From the NCBI GenBank assembly GCA_013329855.1, contig DUJI01000289.1, forward strand, positions 1-5,849: 5,849 nucleotides of DNA. Reading direction: 5' to 3'. Source of the stretch: Thermoplasmata archaeon (GTDB lineage Archaea > Thermoplasmatota > Thermoplasmata > RBG-16-68-12). The notes below the pieces were generated by a model that was not told where the DNA came from, searched no databases, and was given only the letters and a program-made list of their open reading frames with translations. The translations under genes and the position numbers were made by a program. Shown here one piece after another: positions 1 to 5,042 of this stretch (within the stretch, counting starts at the first letter, position 1; every line of letters starts with the position of its first letter).

Positions 1-1
1 G

Positions 2-472
2 GTCGTTGGCCGCCTTGAGGATGGGGAACGCGTCGGGCGGCGCCAGCAGCTGCCCGAAGCGCATGGTGAAGGTGAGCAGGTCGTGCACCGTGATGCGCCG
101 CTTCGCCGGCACGGTCTCGTCGAGCGGCCCGTCGAGCCGCTTCAACACCGCGCGGCCGGCCAGCTCCGGCAGGAGGCGGTCCACGGGCTCCTCCGGCCGC
201 AGCTTGCCGTCGTCCACGAGGATCATCGTCGCTGCGGCCGTGATGGGCTTCGTCATGGAGGAGATGCGGAAGATGGTGTCGCGGCGGATGGGCTCCGTGC
301 CGCCGACCGTCATCGTCCCGATCACGTCGACATGGGTCTCCCCGTGTCGGCTGAGCACCGCGACGAGGCCGGGCGGCTCGCCATTCGACATATGGCCCGC
401 GAGCCTTTCGTGCATCCGGGCGAGGCCGTCCTTGGAGAATCCCCCCTCGGTCATCTCGCGCTTCCCCTTCAT
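2..472 (-). CDS. Beta-lactamase class C / esterase-like serine hydrolase, N-terminal part
   Basis: The gene runs leftward off the window, so only the first 157 residues are visible. These match the N-terminal part of the beta-lactamase/transpeptidase-like fold (PF00144 type). There is a helical start, then GLVAVLSRHGE (residues 35-45), then ISSMTKPITA with the family S-x-x-K motif at S72-M-T-K75, then RITVHDLLTFT (residues 129-139), which corresponds to the usual 'ITVRDLLTHTSGL' block. In the family the Ser is the acylated nucleophile and the Lys is its base. The Tyr-x-Asn motif and the C-terminal half (typically 350-400 residues in all) lie outside. No signal peptide or membrane segment precedes the domain, so the protein is probably cytoplasmic, more likely an esterase or peptidase-like hydrolase than a resistance enzyme. 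The ATG at 472 has no Shine-Dalgarno. An in-frame ATG at 454 (M7) has AAGGGG about 9 nt before it and is a real alternative. The gene is divergent from the YciI-like gene. Confidence 0.85.
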   Translation of the reverse strand, partial: MKGKREMTEGGFSKDGLARMHERLAGHMSNGEPPGLVAVLSRHGETHVDVIGTMTVGGTEPIRRDTIFRISSMTKPITAAATMILVDDGKLRPEEPVDRLLPELAGRAVLKRLDGPLDETVPAKRRITVHDLLTFTMRFGQLLAPPDAFPILKAAND

Positions 473-594
473 CGGCCGCTCGCTAGCCCGGAGGCGCACT
501 TAGGGTTGTCGCTTGAGGCGTCGGCAGACTCGAATCCTGAAACGAGAGTACAAAGCATCGGTCGTCGTGCCCTCTCCGCACGGAGGGGAAGAGC
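473..594. promoter_or_regulatory. Divergent intergenic region between hydrolase and YciI-like genes
   Basis: This 122-bp spacer must hold the promoters of both flanking genes. For the leftward gene, the only A/T-leaning stretch at archaeal TATA distance is CCCTAAGTGC (496-505, minus strand), about 29 nt before the ATG at 472; it is a weak match. For the rightward gene, GAGAGTACAAAGC (about 544-556) is a possible but weak TATA region, followed by a clear GGAGG at 582-586. The promoter calls are inference from position only. Confidence 0.35.
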
Positions 595-906
595 ATGGCA
601 GCGATGGCCCAGCCGAGCCGCTACTACGTCGTGTTCCTGACCACGTCGTACCGATCCCTCGCGGAGGCCCAGGTCGATGCGGGGGAGCTCATCGCCGCCC
701 ACGTGGCTCGCTCGAAGGAGCTGCACAAGGGCGGCACCCTCCTCATGGCGGGCGCCTTCCTGGACCGTCCGGAGGAACCCCTGAGCACGATGGCCGTCCT
801 CACCTCGCGGGAGGCCTGCGAGGAGTTCCTGAAGGGCGACCCCTTCGTCCAGAACGGCAAGGTGGCCAGCTGGACGATTCGCGAGTGGGCCAACCTCTTT
901 GCCTGA
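595..906 (+). CDS. YciI-like (DGPF-related) small protein
   Basis: This 103-residue protein matches the YciI-like family (PF03795) in length and motif order. It has an N-terminal beta strand YYVVFLTT (10-17), a helix with AAHVARSKELHKGGTLL (34-50; H36 is a candidate for the conserved family His), AGAFLDRPEEPLSTMAVL (52-69), a helix of acidic and aromatic residues, then the hallmark GDPF (81-84) and a final strand ASWTIREW (91-98). YciI proteins adopt a ferredoxin-like dimeric fold with a conserved His-Asp pair. Their reaction is mostly unknown, so no substrate is proposed. GGAGG at 582-586, 8 nt upstream, supports the ATG at 595; an in-frame ATG at 604 is less well spaced. The gene stands alone between a divergent hydrolase and a LOG gene 113 bp downstream that has its own Shine-Dalgarno. 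Confidence 0.85.
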   Translation: MAAMAQPSRYYVVFLTTSYRSLAEAQVDAGELIAAHVARSKELHKGGTLLMAGAFLDRPEEPLSTMAVLTSREACEEFLKGDPFVQNGKVASWTIREWANLFA

Positions 907-960
907 GCCGGGACCGTCGGGTCGAGACGCGCGGACAGCGGGGCTCTCCCGATTGCGGAC

Positions 961-1019
961 GCAAGGTGAAATACTAGCCACCTGCGTACTCGGGACGAGC
1001 CTGCGGAGGTGCGAACCGT
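961..1019 (+). promoter_or_regulatory. Putative promoter and ribosome binding site of the LOG-family gene
   Basis: AAGGTGAAATACTAG (963-977) is the only A/T-rich stretch in this spacer. It looks like a purine-rich BRE followed by a weak TATA box. A start site 25-30 nt downstream would give a leader of about 20 nt containing the strong Shine-Dalgarno GGAGGTG (1005-1011), 8 nt before the ATG at 1020. The Shine-Dalgarno is seen directly; the TATA assignment is inference. Confidence 0.45.
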
Positions 1020-2060
1020 ATGCCCGCACGGAAACCGGAGAACCTGGAGGACGCGCTCGAGGCGGCCCGGGAGATCCTCACCACGGAGGACCGGGACCTG
1101 CGCTCCCTGCTCTACCGGGACATCCTCCTCAACGCGATCAAGTGCAAGCGGGACGAGCTGGACATCCTCGATCTCAAGGTGATCAACCGGGCCGTCGCGG
1201 AGTTCCGCCACGCCGCGCGCGTCTTCAAGCCGTATCGCGGAATGCGCAAGGTCTCCATCTTCGGATCGGCCCGCCAGAAGAAGGGCAGCCCCTACTACGA
1301 GCTGGCCGTGACCTTGGGCCGTTCGCTGGTCGACCGCGGCTTCATGGTCATCACGGGAGCCGCGGAGGGGATCATGCGGGCGGGGATCGAAGGCGCCGGG
1401 GCCGAGAACAGCTTCGGCGTGAACATCCTGCTGCCCTTCGAGAAGGGGCCCTCGGCGATCCTCCAGGACGATCCCAAGGTGATCCGATTCAAGTACTTCT
1501 TCACGCGCAAGGTGTTCTTCGTCATGGAGGCCGATGGCTTCGCGCTGTTCCCCGGCGGGTTCGGCACGCACGACGAGGGGTTCGAGGTGCTGACGCTCCT
1601 CCAGACCGGGAAGGCGCCGCCCATGCCCGTGGTCCTCATGGAACTCCCGGGGGAGCGGTACTGGGAGACGTGGGACCGGTTCGTCCGGCAGCAGCTCCTG
1701 GCCCGGGGCTTCGTGTCACCCGAGGACCTCTCTCTGTATCGGATCGTGCGTTCCGCGAAGGAAGCCACGGACTGGATCACCTCTTACTATTCCACGTATC
1801 ACTCCGCGCGCCAGGTCGGAGACCGGCTCGTGATCCGACTGGAGAAAGAGCTCTCGCAGGACCAGATTGCCTTGCTGAACGAGAAGTTCCATGACTTGGC
1901 GGTCTCGGGGAAGATTTCGAAGACGTCGGCTCTGCGCGAGGAGGCGGACGAACCGGAGCTCCGGTCGAAACCGCGGATCGTGTTCGCGTACGACCGGGGC
2001 CGTGCGGGGCGCCTGAATGAGTTGATCCTGGAGATCAACCGGCTTGGCGGCACCGCATGA
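1020..2060 (+). CDS. Long-form LOG-family Rossmann-fold nucleotide-binding protein
   Basis: This 346-residue protein belongs to the LOG (lysine-decarboxylase-like, TIGR00730-related) group of the SLOG/Rossmann superfamily. An N-terminal helical extension (1-75) precedes the core. The core has a first strand and loop KVSIFGSAR (77-85), a second strand with ITGAAEGIMRAG (111-122), SFGVNILLPFE (131-141), FFTRK (160-164), and the signature PGGFGTHDE (178-186). R163 and E186 sit where LOG enzymes carry their phosphate-binding Arg and catalytic Glu. LOG enzymes split nucleoside 5'-monophosphates into ribose 5-phosphate and a base; short forms release cytokinins, and PpnN acts in purine salvage. This protein is longer than the roughly 200-residue plant/bacterial LOGs. 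It has an extra C-terminal domain (about 265-346) that I cannot name, so the substrate is unclear. The glycine loop reads TGAAEGIM instead of the more common TGGGPGIM. GGAGGTG (1005-1011) 8 nt upstream fixes the ATG. The last 26 bp overlap the convergent membrane gene. Confidence 0.88.
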   Translation: MPARKPENLEDALEAAREILTTEDRDLRSLLYRDILLNAIKCKRDELDILDLKVINRAVAEFRHAARVFKPYRGMRKVSIFGSARQKKGSPYYELAVTLGRSLVDRGFMVITGAAEGIMRAGIEGAGAENSFGVNILLPFEKGPSAILQDDPKVIRFKYFFTRKVFFVMEADGFALFPGGFGTHDEGFEVLTLLQTGKAPPMPVVLMELPGERYWETWDRFVRQQLLARGFVSPEDLSLYRIVRSAKEATDWITSYYSTYHSARQVGDRLVIRLEKELSQDQIALLNEKFHDLAVSGKISKTSALREEADEPELRSKPRIVFAYDRGRAGRLNELILEINRLGGTA

Positions 2061-2433
2061 CGAACGGCCGAGGCGCCATGGAGGCGCCTGCCGAGAGGTA
2101 CTTCCCCGCCAGCCCCGCCGGTTCTGCCTCCTGGCTCCGTCGAGTTCGCCCGAACCCGTAGACCCCGTAGGCGACGAACTCGACTCCCGTGACCAGGTAG
2201 GGGGCGATCCGGGCCCACCAGACGGGATCGACCGTCCTCGCGAGCAGCAACGCGGTGAGCGGGAGGGTCAGGGAGAACACCTCGAAGGACGCCCCCACGC
2301 CGAAGTAGGCGGCGTAGTAGGCCACGCGGTACCATTGGCTCATCTGGACGCGGAGCACGTCGAGTTGGAACGCGCGCTCCGTCTTCAAGTCCGGTTTCTC
2401 CTCGCCTGGCGCCCCGGTGCCCTGGAACGCCAT
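2035..2433 (-). CDS. Small membrane protein of unknown function
   Basis: I do not recognise this 132-residue protein. It has a charged, soluble start (1-30), then a hydrophobic stretch from about 36 to 66 that could hold one long or two short helices. A second membrane segment (about 72-94) reads WWARIAPYLVTGVEFVAYGV. It is followed by a positively charged FGRTRRS loop (94-100) and a hydrophilic tail. By the positive-inside rule the tail would be cytoplasmic. The long hydrophobic runs bounded by charged ends make it more credible than overlapping frames. The ATG at 2433 has no clear Shine-Dalgarno. Its last codons and stop run into the end of the LOG gene (26-bp convergent overlap), so the extreme C-terminus, which is rich in Arg, Pro and Cys, may not be conserved. 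It is divergent from the Pycsar-effector-like gene, with 106 bp between starts. Confidence 0.65.
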   Translation of the reverse strand: MAFQGTGAPGEEKPDLKTERAFQLDVLRVQMSQWYRVAYYAAYFGVGASFEVFSLTLPLTALLLARTVDPVWWARIAPYLVTGVEFVAYGVYGFGRTRRSQEAEPAGLAGKYLSAGASMAPRPFVMRCRQAG

Positions 2434-2539
2434 CGCCGAACCCCGTTTGAACCCTCGTGGTCGCCGCTCCGCCCCTCCGCGTCCCGTGGGTCCTCCGTTC
2501 TTTACGGCGGGATTCCCATTCCGTGCTAGGGCGCGGAAG
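2434..2539. promoter_or_regulatory. Divergent intergenic region between two membrane-protein genes
   Basis: This 106-bp spacer separates two divergent starts. The most A/T-rich element is TTCTTTACGG (about 2498-2507). Read rightward it lies about 37 nt before the ATG at 2540 and could be a TATA region giving a very short leader. Read leftward it is CGTAAAGAA, about 70 nt before the ATG at 2433. No clear Shine-Dalgarno precedes either start. No palindrome stands out. All promoter calls here are inference. Confidence 0.3.
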
Positions 2540-3037
2540 ATGGCGGCACCGCCGAAGGACGCACGAACGGTCCTGAAGTTCGCTAACGATCATGCACACT
2601 GGTCGATTGACCTGGCGGACACGAAGGCGAACGTGATCATGGCCGCCGGCGCGATCCTGGCCGGGCTCCTCATCAACCAGTCCGTCCCCGCCTGCGGCGG
2701 CGGGGCCCGGTACCTCCTCCTCCTGGCCGTGGTGCTCTCCCTGTCGAGCGCGTGCGCGGGCCTAGGGACCCTGTTCCCCCGGACCCGGTCCGCCGGTCAG
2801 GGGTCGCTCTTGCACTTCGTGGACATCGACCGGTTCCCGGACGCCGCGGCCTACCTGGCGAGCGTGCAGAACCTCACCCCGGCCGACGCGGACCGCGAAC
2901 TCGCGAAGCAGACCTGGGAGCTCGCCCGGATTGAGGATCGCAAGTTCTTCTGGCTCCGGTGGGCCTTCCGCCTTTTCGGCCTCTGCCTGACCGCGGCGAT
3001 CATCGGCGTCGTGTGGGCCCGACTGGCCTGCGGCTAG
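2540..3037 (+). CDS. Pycsar effector-like (DUF5706/PycTM-type) membrane protein
   Basis: This 165-residue membrane protein has the layout of the DUF5706 family, now named after the Pycsar effector PycTM. A short N-terminal helix ends in WSIDLADTKANVIMAAGAIL (21-40), matching the family's 'ADxKANil' entry into the first membrane helix (about 29-48). A second helix follows at 57-79, ending in LFPR (78-81). Then comes a soluble segment with FVDIDRFPDAAAYLASV (93-109), a helix with QTWELARIEDRKFFWLR (124-140), and a final membrane helix (about 140-161). In Pycsar defence, cCMP or cUMP made by a cyclase triggers such proteins to damage the membrane; this is known for the family and not shown here. 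No cyclase gene is visible in the window. The reading frame extends upstream to an ATG at 2417, but that stretch is Pro/Arg-rich and lies across the divergent gene, so I start at 2540. The stop codon overlaps the convergent stop at 3034-3036. Confidence 0.65.
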   Translation: MAAPPKDARTVLKFANDHAHWSIDLADTKANVIMAAGAILAGLLINQSVPACGGGARYLLLLAVVLSLSSACAGLGTLFPRTRSAGQGSLLHFVDIDRFPDAAAYLASVQNLTPADADRELAKQTWELARIEDRKFFWLRWAFRLFGLCLTAAIIGVVWARLACG

Positions 3038-3440
3038 GCCGGCCATGCAACGGCCAAGAGCACCGTGACCACGTTCATGCCTAGTGCCGCGGACGTGTTG
3101 GCCAGGGGCCAGGTCCGGAAGAACAGGACGATGCCGAGCGTGGAGACCGCCGCAGCCAGGATGCCCAGCGTCCTCCAGAGGTCGGGAAGGAGCGCCCCCA
3201 CCACGACAGGGCGACCGCAAGGAAGCCCACAAGGGACACGATCCAGAGGGCGCTCGCCAGGGCGGTCGCCGCGGACCCCGGGAGGGACGGGAGCAGCCAC
3301 GAACGGGCCGCCTTCCAGTTGCCCGTGTGGATGGCCGGCCGAAACGCAAGGATTCCCAAGGTCGCCAGCGCCGCCCCGTGGCCAATCCCGTGCACGAGCA
3401 ACGCCACGAAGATCACGAGCTCGATCGAGAGTTCGACCAC
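3034..3440 (-). pseudogene. Frameshifted four-helix membrane protein gene
   Basis: This is one gene split over two frames. From GTG 3440 the frame reads 82 residues through ELVIFVALLVHGIGHG (residues 7-22) and SLVGFLAVALSWWG (69-82), ending at 3195. There the sense becomes Arg/Ser/Pro-rich while the neighbouring frame takes over with ALLPDLWRTLGILAAAV and runs 53 residues to a TAG at 3034. Re-reading one G of the G5 tract (3195-3199, C5 on the plus strand), or one extra G, joins them into a protein of about 135 residues with four predicted membrane helices. H17 and H21 lie in the first helix. I do not recognise the family. GGAGG at 3450-3454, 9 nt upstream, favours the GTG; a TTG at 3446 would overlap the upstream stop by 4 nt. 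Translational coupling to the upstream gene is likely either way. The slip may be a sequencing error, a true recent mutation or, less likely, ribosomal frameshifting. Confidence 0.7.
3195..3199 (-). other. Frameshift site in a G5 homopolymer
   Basis: On the minus strand the codons read TGG TGG GGG CGC. The hydrophobic protein pattern ends here in this frame and resumes as GCG CTC CTT in the -1 frame. A single extra G in the run restores one continuous frame. The position is bounded to within a few codons because both flanking out-of-frame translations look like non-coding shadow sequence. Confidence 0.75.
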
Positions 3441-3442
3441 GT

Positions 3443-3976
3443 TCAACCGCCTCCGGGTGCCGTCGTCGGCTCGACGAGGGCTCGATTCACGTTCGCGTAC
3501 AGGAGCGCTTGGTAGACCGCGTTGAACCCACTGGCCAGTCCACCGACGGCGAACAGGAACCGGGCGAGCACGTTGGGGACCCACGAGAGGAGGAACCCGA
3601 CGGGCCCGAGGGGGTCGCCCAGATGGGCGAAGTCGAGCGGGAACCCGACCGCGAGCCAGAGGCAGGTGGCCGCCATCCATGCGCTGCTGAGCACATCGAT
3701 CGGGCGGACCGGATTGCGGCGTCCGAGGAGGAAGCGCGCGGAGCTCACCGCGACGGAGAACGGGACGACTCCGTAGAACAGGACCTGCTCGACGATCCCG
3801 AACGCCCCGGTGAAGAACCCCGTCCCCGAGACCTGGTGGTAGACGAAGAAGGCGGTCAGGAGGAGGATGACGGCGAGGCCCATGAGTTCGCTGCCGCGGT
3901 CTGCACGGCTCATGACATCCTTGCTGACAGCCTTACGGACACGCTCGGGGAACCAGGAAGCACCGGGTGTCGCCAC
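3443..3976 (-). CDS. Four-helix integral membrane protein of unknown function
   Basis: I do not recognise this 177-residue protein. After an N-terminal basic segment (about 1-30) it has hydrophobic stretches at about 31-47, 60-84, 97-116 and 122-150. It carries the inter-helix loop LLGRRNPVRPIDV (83-95), a basic cytoplasmic-type loop, and a GFPLDFAHLGDPLGP turn (111-125) before the last helix. The tail is short and Pro/Gly-rich. The GTG at 3976 is preceded by GGGAGGG (3984-3990) at 7 nt, the strongest start in reach; an ATG at 3913 with AAGGA nearby would shorten it by 21 residues. The next gene starts 2 nt past this stop, so the two form an operon and may make partner membrane proteins. No enzyme or transporter motif is visible. 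Confidence 0.75.
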   Translation of the reverse strand: MATPGASWFPERVRKAVSKDVMSRADRGSELMGLAVILLLTAFFVYHQVSGTGFFTGAFGIVEQVLFYGVVPFSVAVSSARFLLGRRNPVRPIDVLSSAWMAATCLWLAVGFPLDFAHLGDPLGPVGFLLSWVPNVLARFLFAVGGLASGFNAVYQALLYANVNRALVEPTTAPGGG

Positions 3977-4031
3977 GCCAATTCCCTCCCTGGTTCTTGG
4001 AGTAGGGGGCTCCGTCCAAGAGGATTTCGCA

Positions 4032-4042
4032 CTTACGGTAAG
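4032..4042. promoter_or_regulatory. Short palindrome CTTAC-G-GTAAG upstream of the membrane operon
   Basis: This is a perfect 5-bp inverted repeat around a single base, in the 100-bp gap between the histidine-rich protein gene and the membrane operon, about 56-66 nt before the GTG at 3976. It could be part of an operator or promoter (TAAGTGCGAAAT follows on the minus strand). At 11 bp it could also be chance. No regulator is linked to it. Confidence 0.25.
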
Positions 4043-4076
4043 GTCAACCGCCGTCGCCGGGAGGCGAACCCGCGCT

Positions 4077-4808
4077 TCAGGAATGTGCGGTGGGCGTCGG
4101 GGCGCTCATCCTCCGGGCCACCTGGTCCGCGCGCTCCCGCCACACGCGCCAGCGCTTCTCGTTGTCCTGGAGGAGCGCCGCGCACTCGCCCAGGTTGTCC
4201 GCGGCGTGGTCCATCAGTTCGGAGGCCGAGTACAAGTAGGCCGGATACGACCGGAGACCGGCGAGGTCCTTGCGGACGCCGCCGGACGAGAGGTCGAGGC
4301 AGTCCAAGATGTCCAGGGACCGTCGGATCTGGCGGGCGACCATGATGTACGTGTGGGCCGCGTGCTCGTCGTTCATGATGATCCGATGCCGTTCCCCCAA
4401 GACGTCGGCCAGGGCGGGATTCTCCAGGAGGGGCTTCGCGGACTCCCAGGAGGACTCCATGGCGCGGACGAGATATTCACCGCCCTCAGTGTAGTCGTCG
4501 GCCAGGCCGCGGAGGCCACGCTTGAGCTGCCGGATCTCGTTCGGCTCGCCCTCGGCCTCTAAGAAGAGGACGCCCGTGTGGGCGATGTCCCCCTTCTCGT
4601 TCAGGTCCTCGCATCCCCGGTACGGGCTGCCCTGTGACGCCGCGGCGGGCTCCACATGGATCCACCGGTCCGCCAGGGTCTTCAGGAGGACGGACGCCTC
4701 TTGGAGGCGGATGGCGTCCTTCAGGGGACTCTTCGCGTAGAACTTCTCGTGCTCACGATGGAACTTGGACATATTCAGGATGGCCTCCAGCGCGGCGTTC
4801 GGTTCCAT
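4077..4808 (-). CDS. Soluble helical, histidine-rich protein of unknown function
   Basis: I cannot place this 243-residue protein in a named family. It has no signal peptide or membrane helix and looks mainly helical. Segments are NMSKFHREHEKFYA (12-25), a helix at about 30-49 ending in DRW, a central CEDLNEKGDIAHTG (66-79), an acidic and basic helix at 88-118, ERHRIIMNDEHAAHTYIM (139-156), a helix with LDILDCLDL (165-173), and YLYSASELMDHAADNL (191-206). Clustered His and Glu residues (H17, H20, E21; H141, E148, H149, H152; H201) resemble metal- or ligand-binding helical bundles, but no known ferritin or hemerythrin motif is met exactly, so this is only a suggestion. The ATG at 4808 follows GGAGG (4819-4823) at 10 nt. 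The frame stays open upstream to 4967, but that part is Arg/Pro/Cys-rich and looks non-coding. The gene is divergent from arsR and lies 100 bp upstream of the membrane operon on the same strand. Confidence 0.7.
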   Translation of the reverse strand: MEPNAALEAILNMSKFHREHEKFYAKSPLKDAIRLQEASVLLKTLADRWIHVEPAAASQGSPYRGCEDLNEKGDIAHTGVLFLEAEGEPNEIRQLKRGLRGLADDYTEGGEYLVRAMESSWESAKPLLENPALADVLGERHRIIMNDEHAAHTYIMVARQIRRSLDILDCLDLSSGGVRKDLAGLRSYPAYLYSASELMDHAADNLGECAALLQDNEKRWRVWRERADQVARRMSAPTPTAHS

Positions 4809-4989
4809 GAGGGTGCTGCCTCCGGTTCGTCTCGGAGCCCGAATCCGGATGGAGGTTGCATGAGCCTGTCGTAAGTATCGTTGGCAGCAGTAAGTGCAGG
4901 GCGCTCGGCGATGCGCCCCGGGGCTTGCGTCGGGGCAGCGCTCTGCGGGCTCGGGCCGGTAGGTCATTGAGCCGCCGTGCGGGCATTAC

Positions 4990-5005
4990 TTAACCAAAGG
5001 GTTAA
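4990..5005. promoter_or_regulatory. Upstream operator palindrome TTAACC-AAAG-GGTTAA
   Basis: This is a perfect inverted repeat with 6-bp arms and a 4-bp spacer. It overlaps the 5' side of the TATA-like box of arsR. The downstream palindrome repeats the same CTTAACCA...GGTTAA layout 36 bp away, centre to centre. ArsR-family dimers bind such dyads in their own promoters; binding here is inferred. A dimer on this site would block TBP/TFB access. Confidence 0.7.
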
Positions 5006-5011
5006 ATATTT
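5002..5011 (+). promoter_or_regulatory. Archaeal-type TATA box of arsR
   Basis: TTAAATATTT is a run of ten A/T bases in a GC-rich neighbourhood. Its centre lies about 28 nt before the ATG at 5034, which has no Shine-Dalgarno. This is the spacing expected when an archaeal transcript begins at the start codon (leaderless). The upstream palindrome overlaps its first bases. Confidence 0.65.
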
Positions 5012-5024
5012 CACGCGTCCTACA

Positions 5025-5042
5025 CTTAACCAGATGGTTAAG
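5025..5042. promoter_or_regulatory. Start-codon operator palindrome CTTAACC-AGAT-GGTTAAG
   Basis: This is a perfect inverted repeat with 7-bp arms and a 4-bp spacer, placed so that the arsR ATG (5034-5036) lies in its centre. If transcription starts at the ATG, the operator covers the start site and would block initiation. It matches the upstream operator in both arms, which makes a chance origin unlikely. Confidence 0.72.

Larger units (their letters stand above)
4809..5033. promoter_or_regulatory. Divergent intergenic region upstream of arsR and the histidine-rich gene
   Basis: This 225-bp stretch contains no convincing gene. Its right end is the arsR promoter with two operators (separate entries). 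Its left end holds the GGAGG (4819-4823) of the leftward gene. Further in, CGATACTTACGA (minus strand, about 4869-4880) is a weak TATA candidate, about 65 nt before the ATG at 4808. GTAAGT occurs twice, at 4871 and 4890. The middle part (4900-4975) is GC-rich without visible structure. Confidence 0.4.

Noticed and set aside
624..1571. 315-residue minus-strand open frame
   Set aside because: It is antisense to the YciI-like and LOG genes, both of which show family motifs. Its own translation has no recognisable domain.
2417..2539. Upstream extension of the effector-like gene to ATG 2417
   Set aside because: The added 41 residues are Pro/Arg-rich and cross the start of the divergent gene. Family-like sequence begins only after 2540.
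1799..2599. 266-residue minus-strand open frame
   Set aside because: It is Arg/Gly-rich with no motif, and it covers the LOG C-terminus, the small membrane protein in another frame, and the divergent promoter region.
3195..3199. Programmed -1 ribosomal frameshifting
   Set aside because: GGG could slip back one base, but the X-XXY-YYZ heptamer is absent and no stimulatory hairpin was evident. An indel or sequencing error in the homopolymer is simpler.
3065..4345. 426-residue plus-strand open frame
   Set aside because: It lies opposite three minus-strand genes. Its translation is Arg/Pro/Gly/Ser-rich with no domain pattern, while the opposite strand shows clean membrane helices and Shine-Dalgarno sites. 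GC-rich codon bias keeps such shadows open.
4809..4967. N-terminal extension of the histidine-rich protein
   Set aside because: The stretch is Arg/Pro/Cys-rich with no helix pattern. A good GGAGG sits 10 nt before the ATG at 4808.
4977..5033. Upstream ATG start for the ArsR protein
   Set aside because: The extra 19 residues would be encoded by the TATA box and operators and are not part of the ArsR fold. Promoter spacing fits the ATG at 5034.
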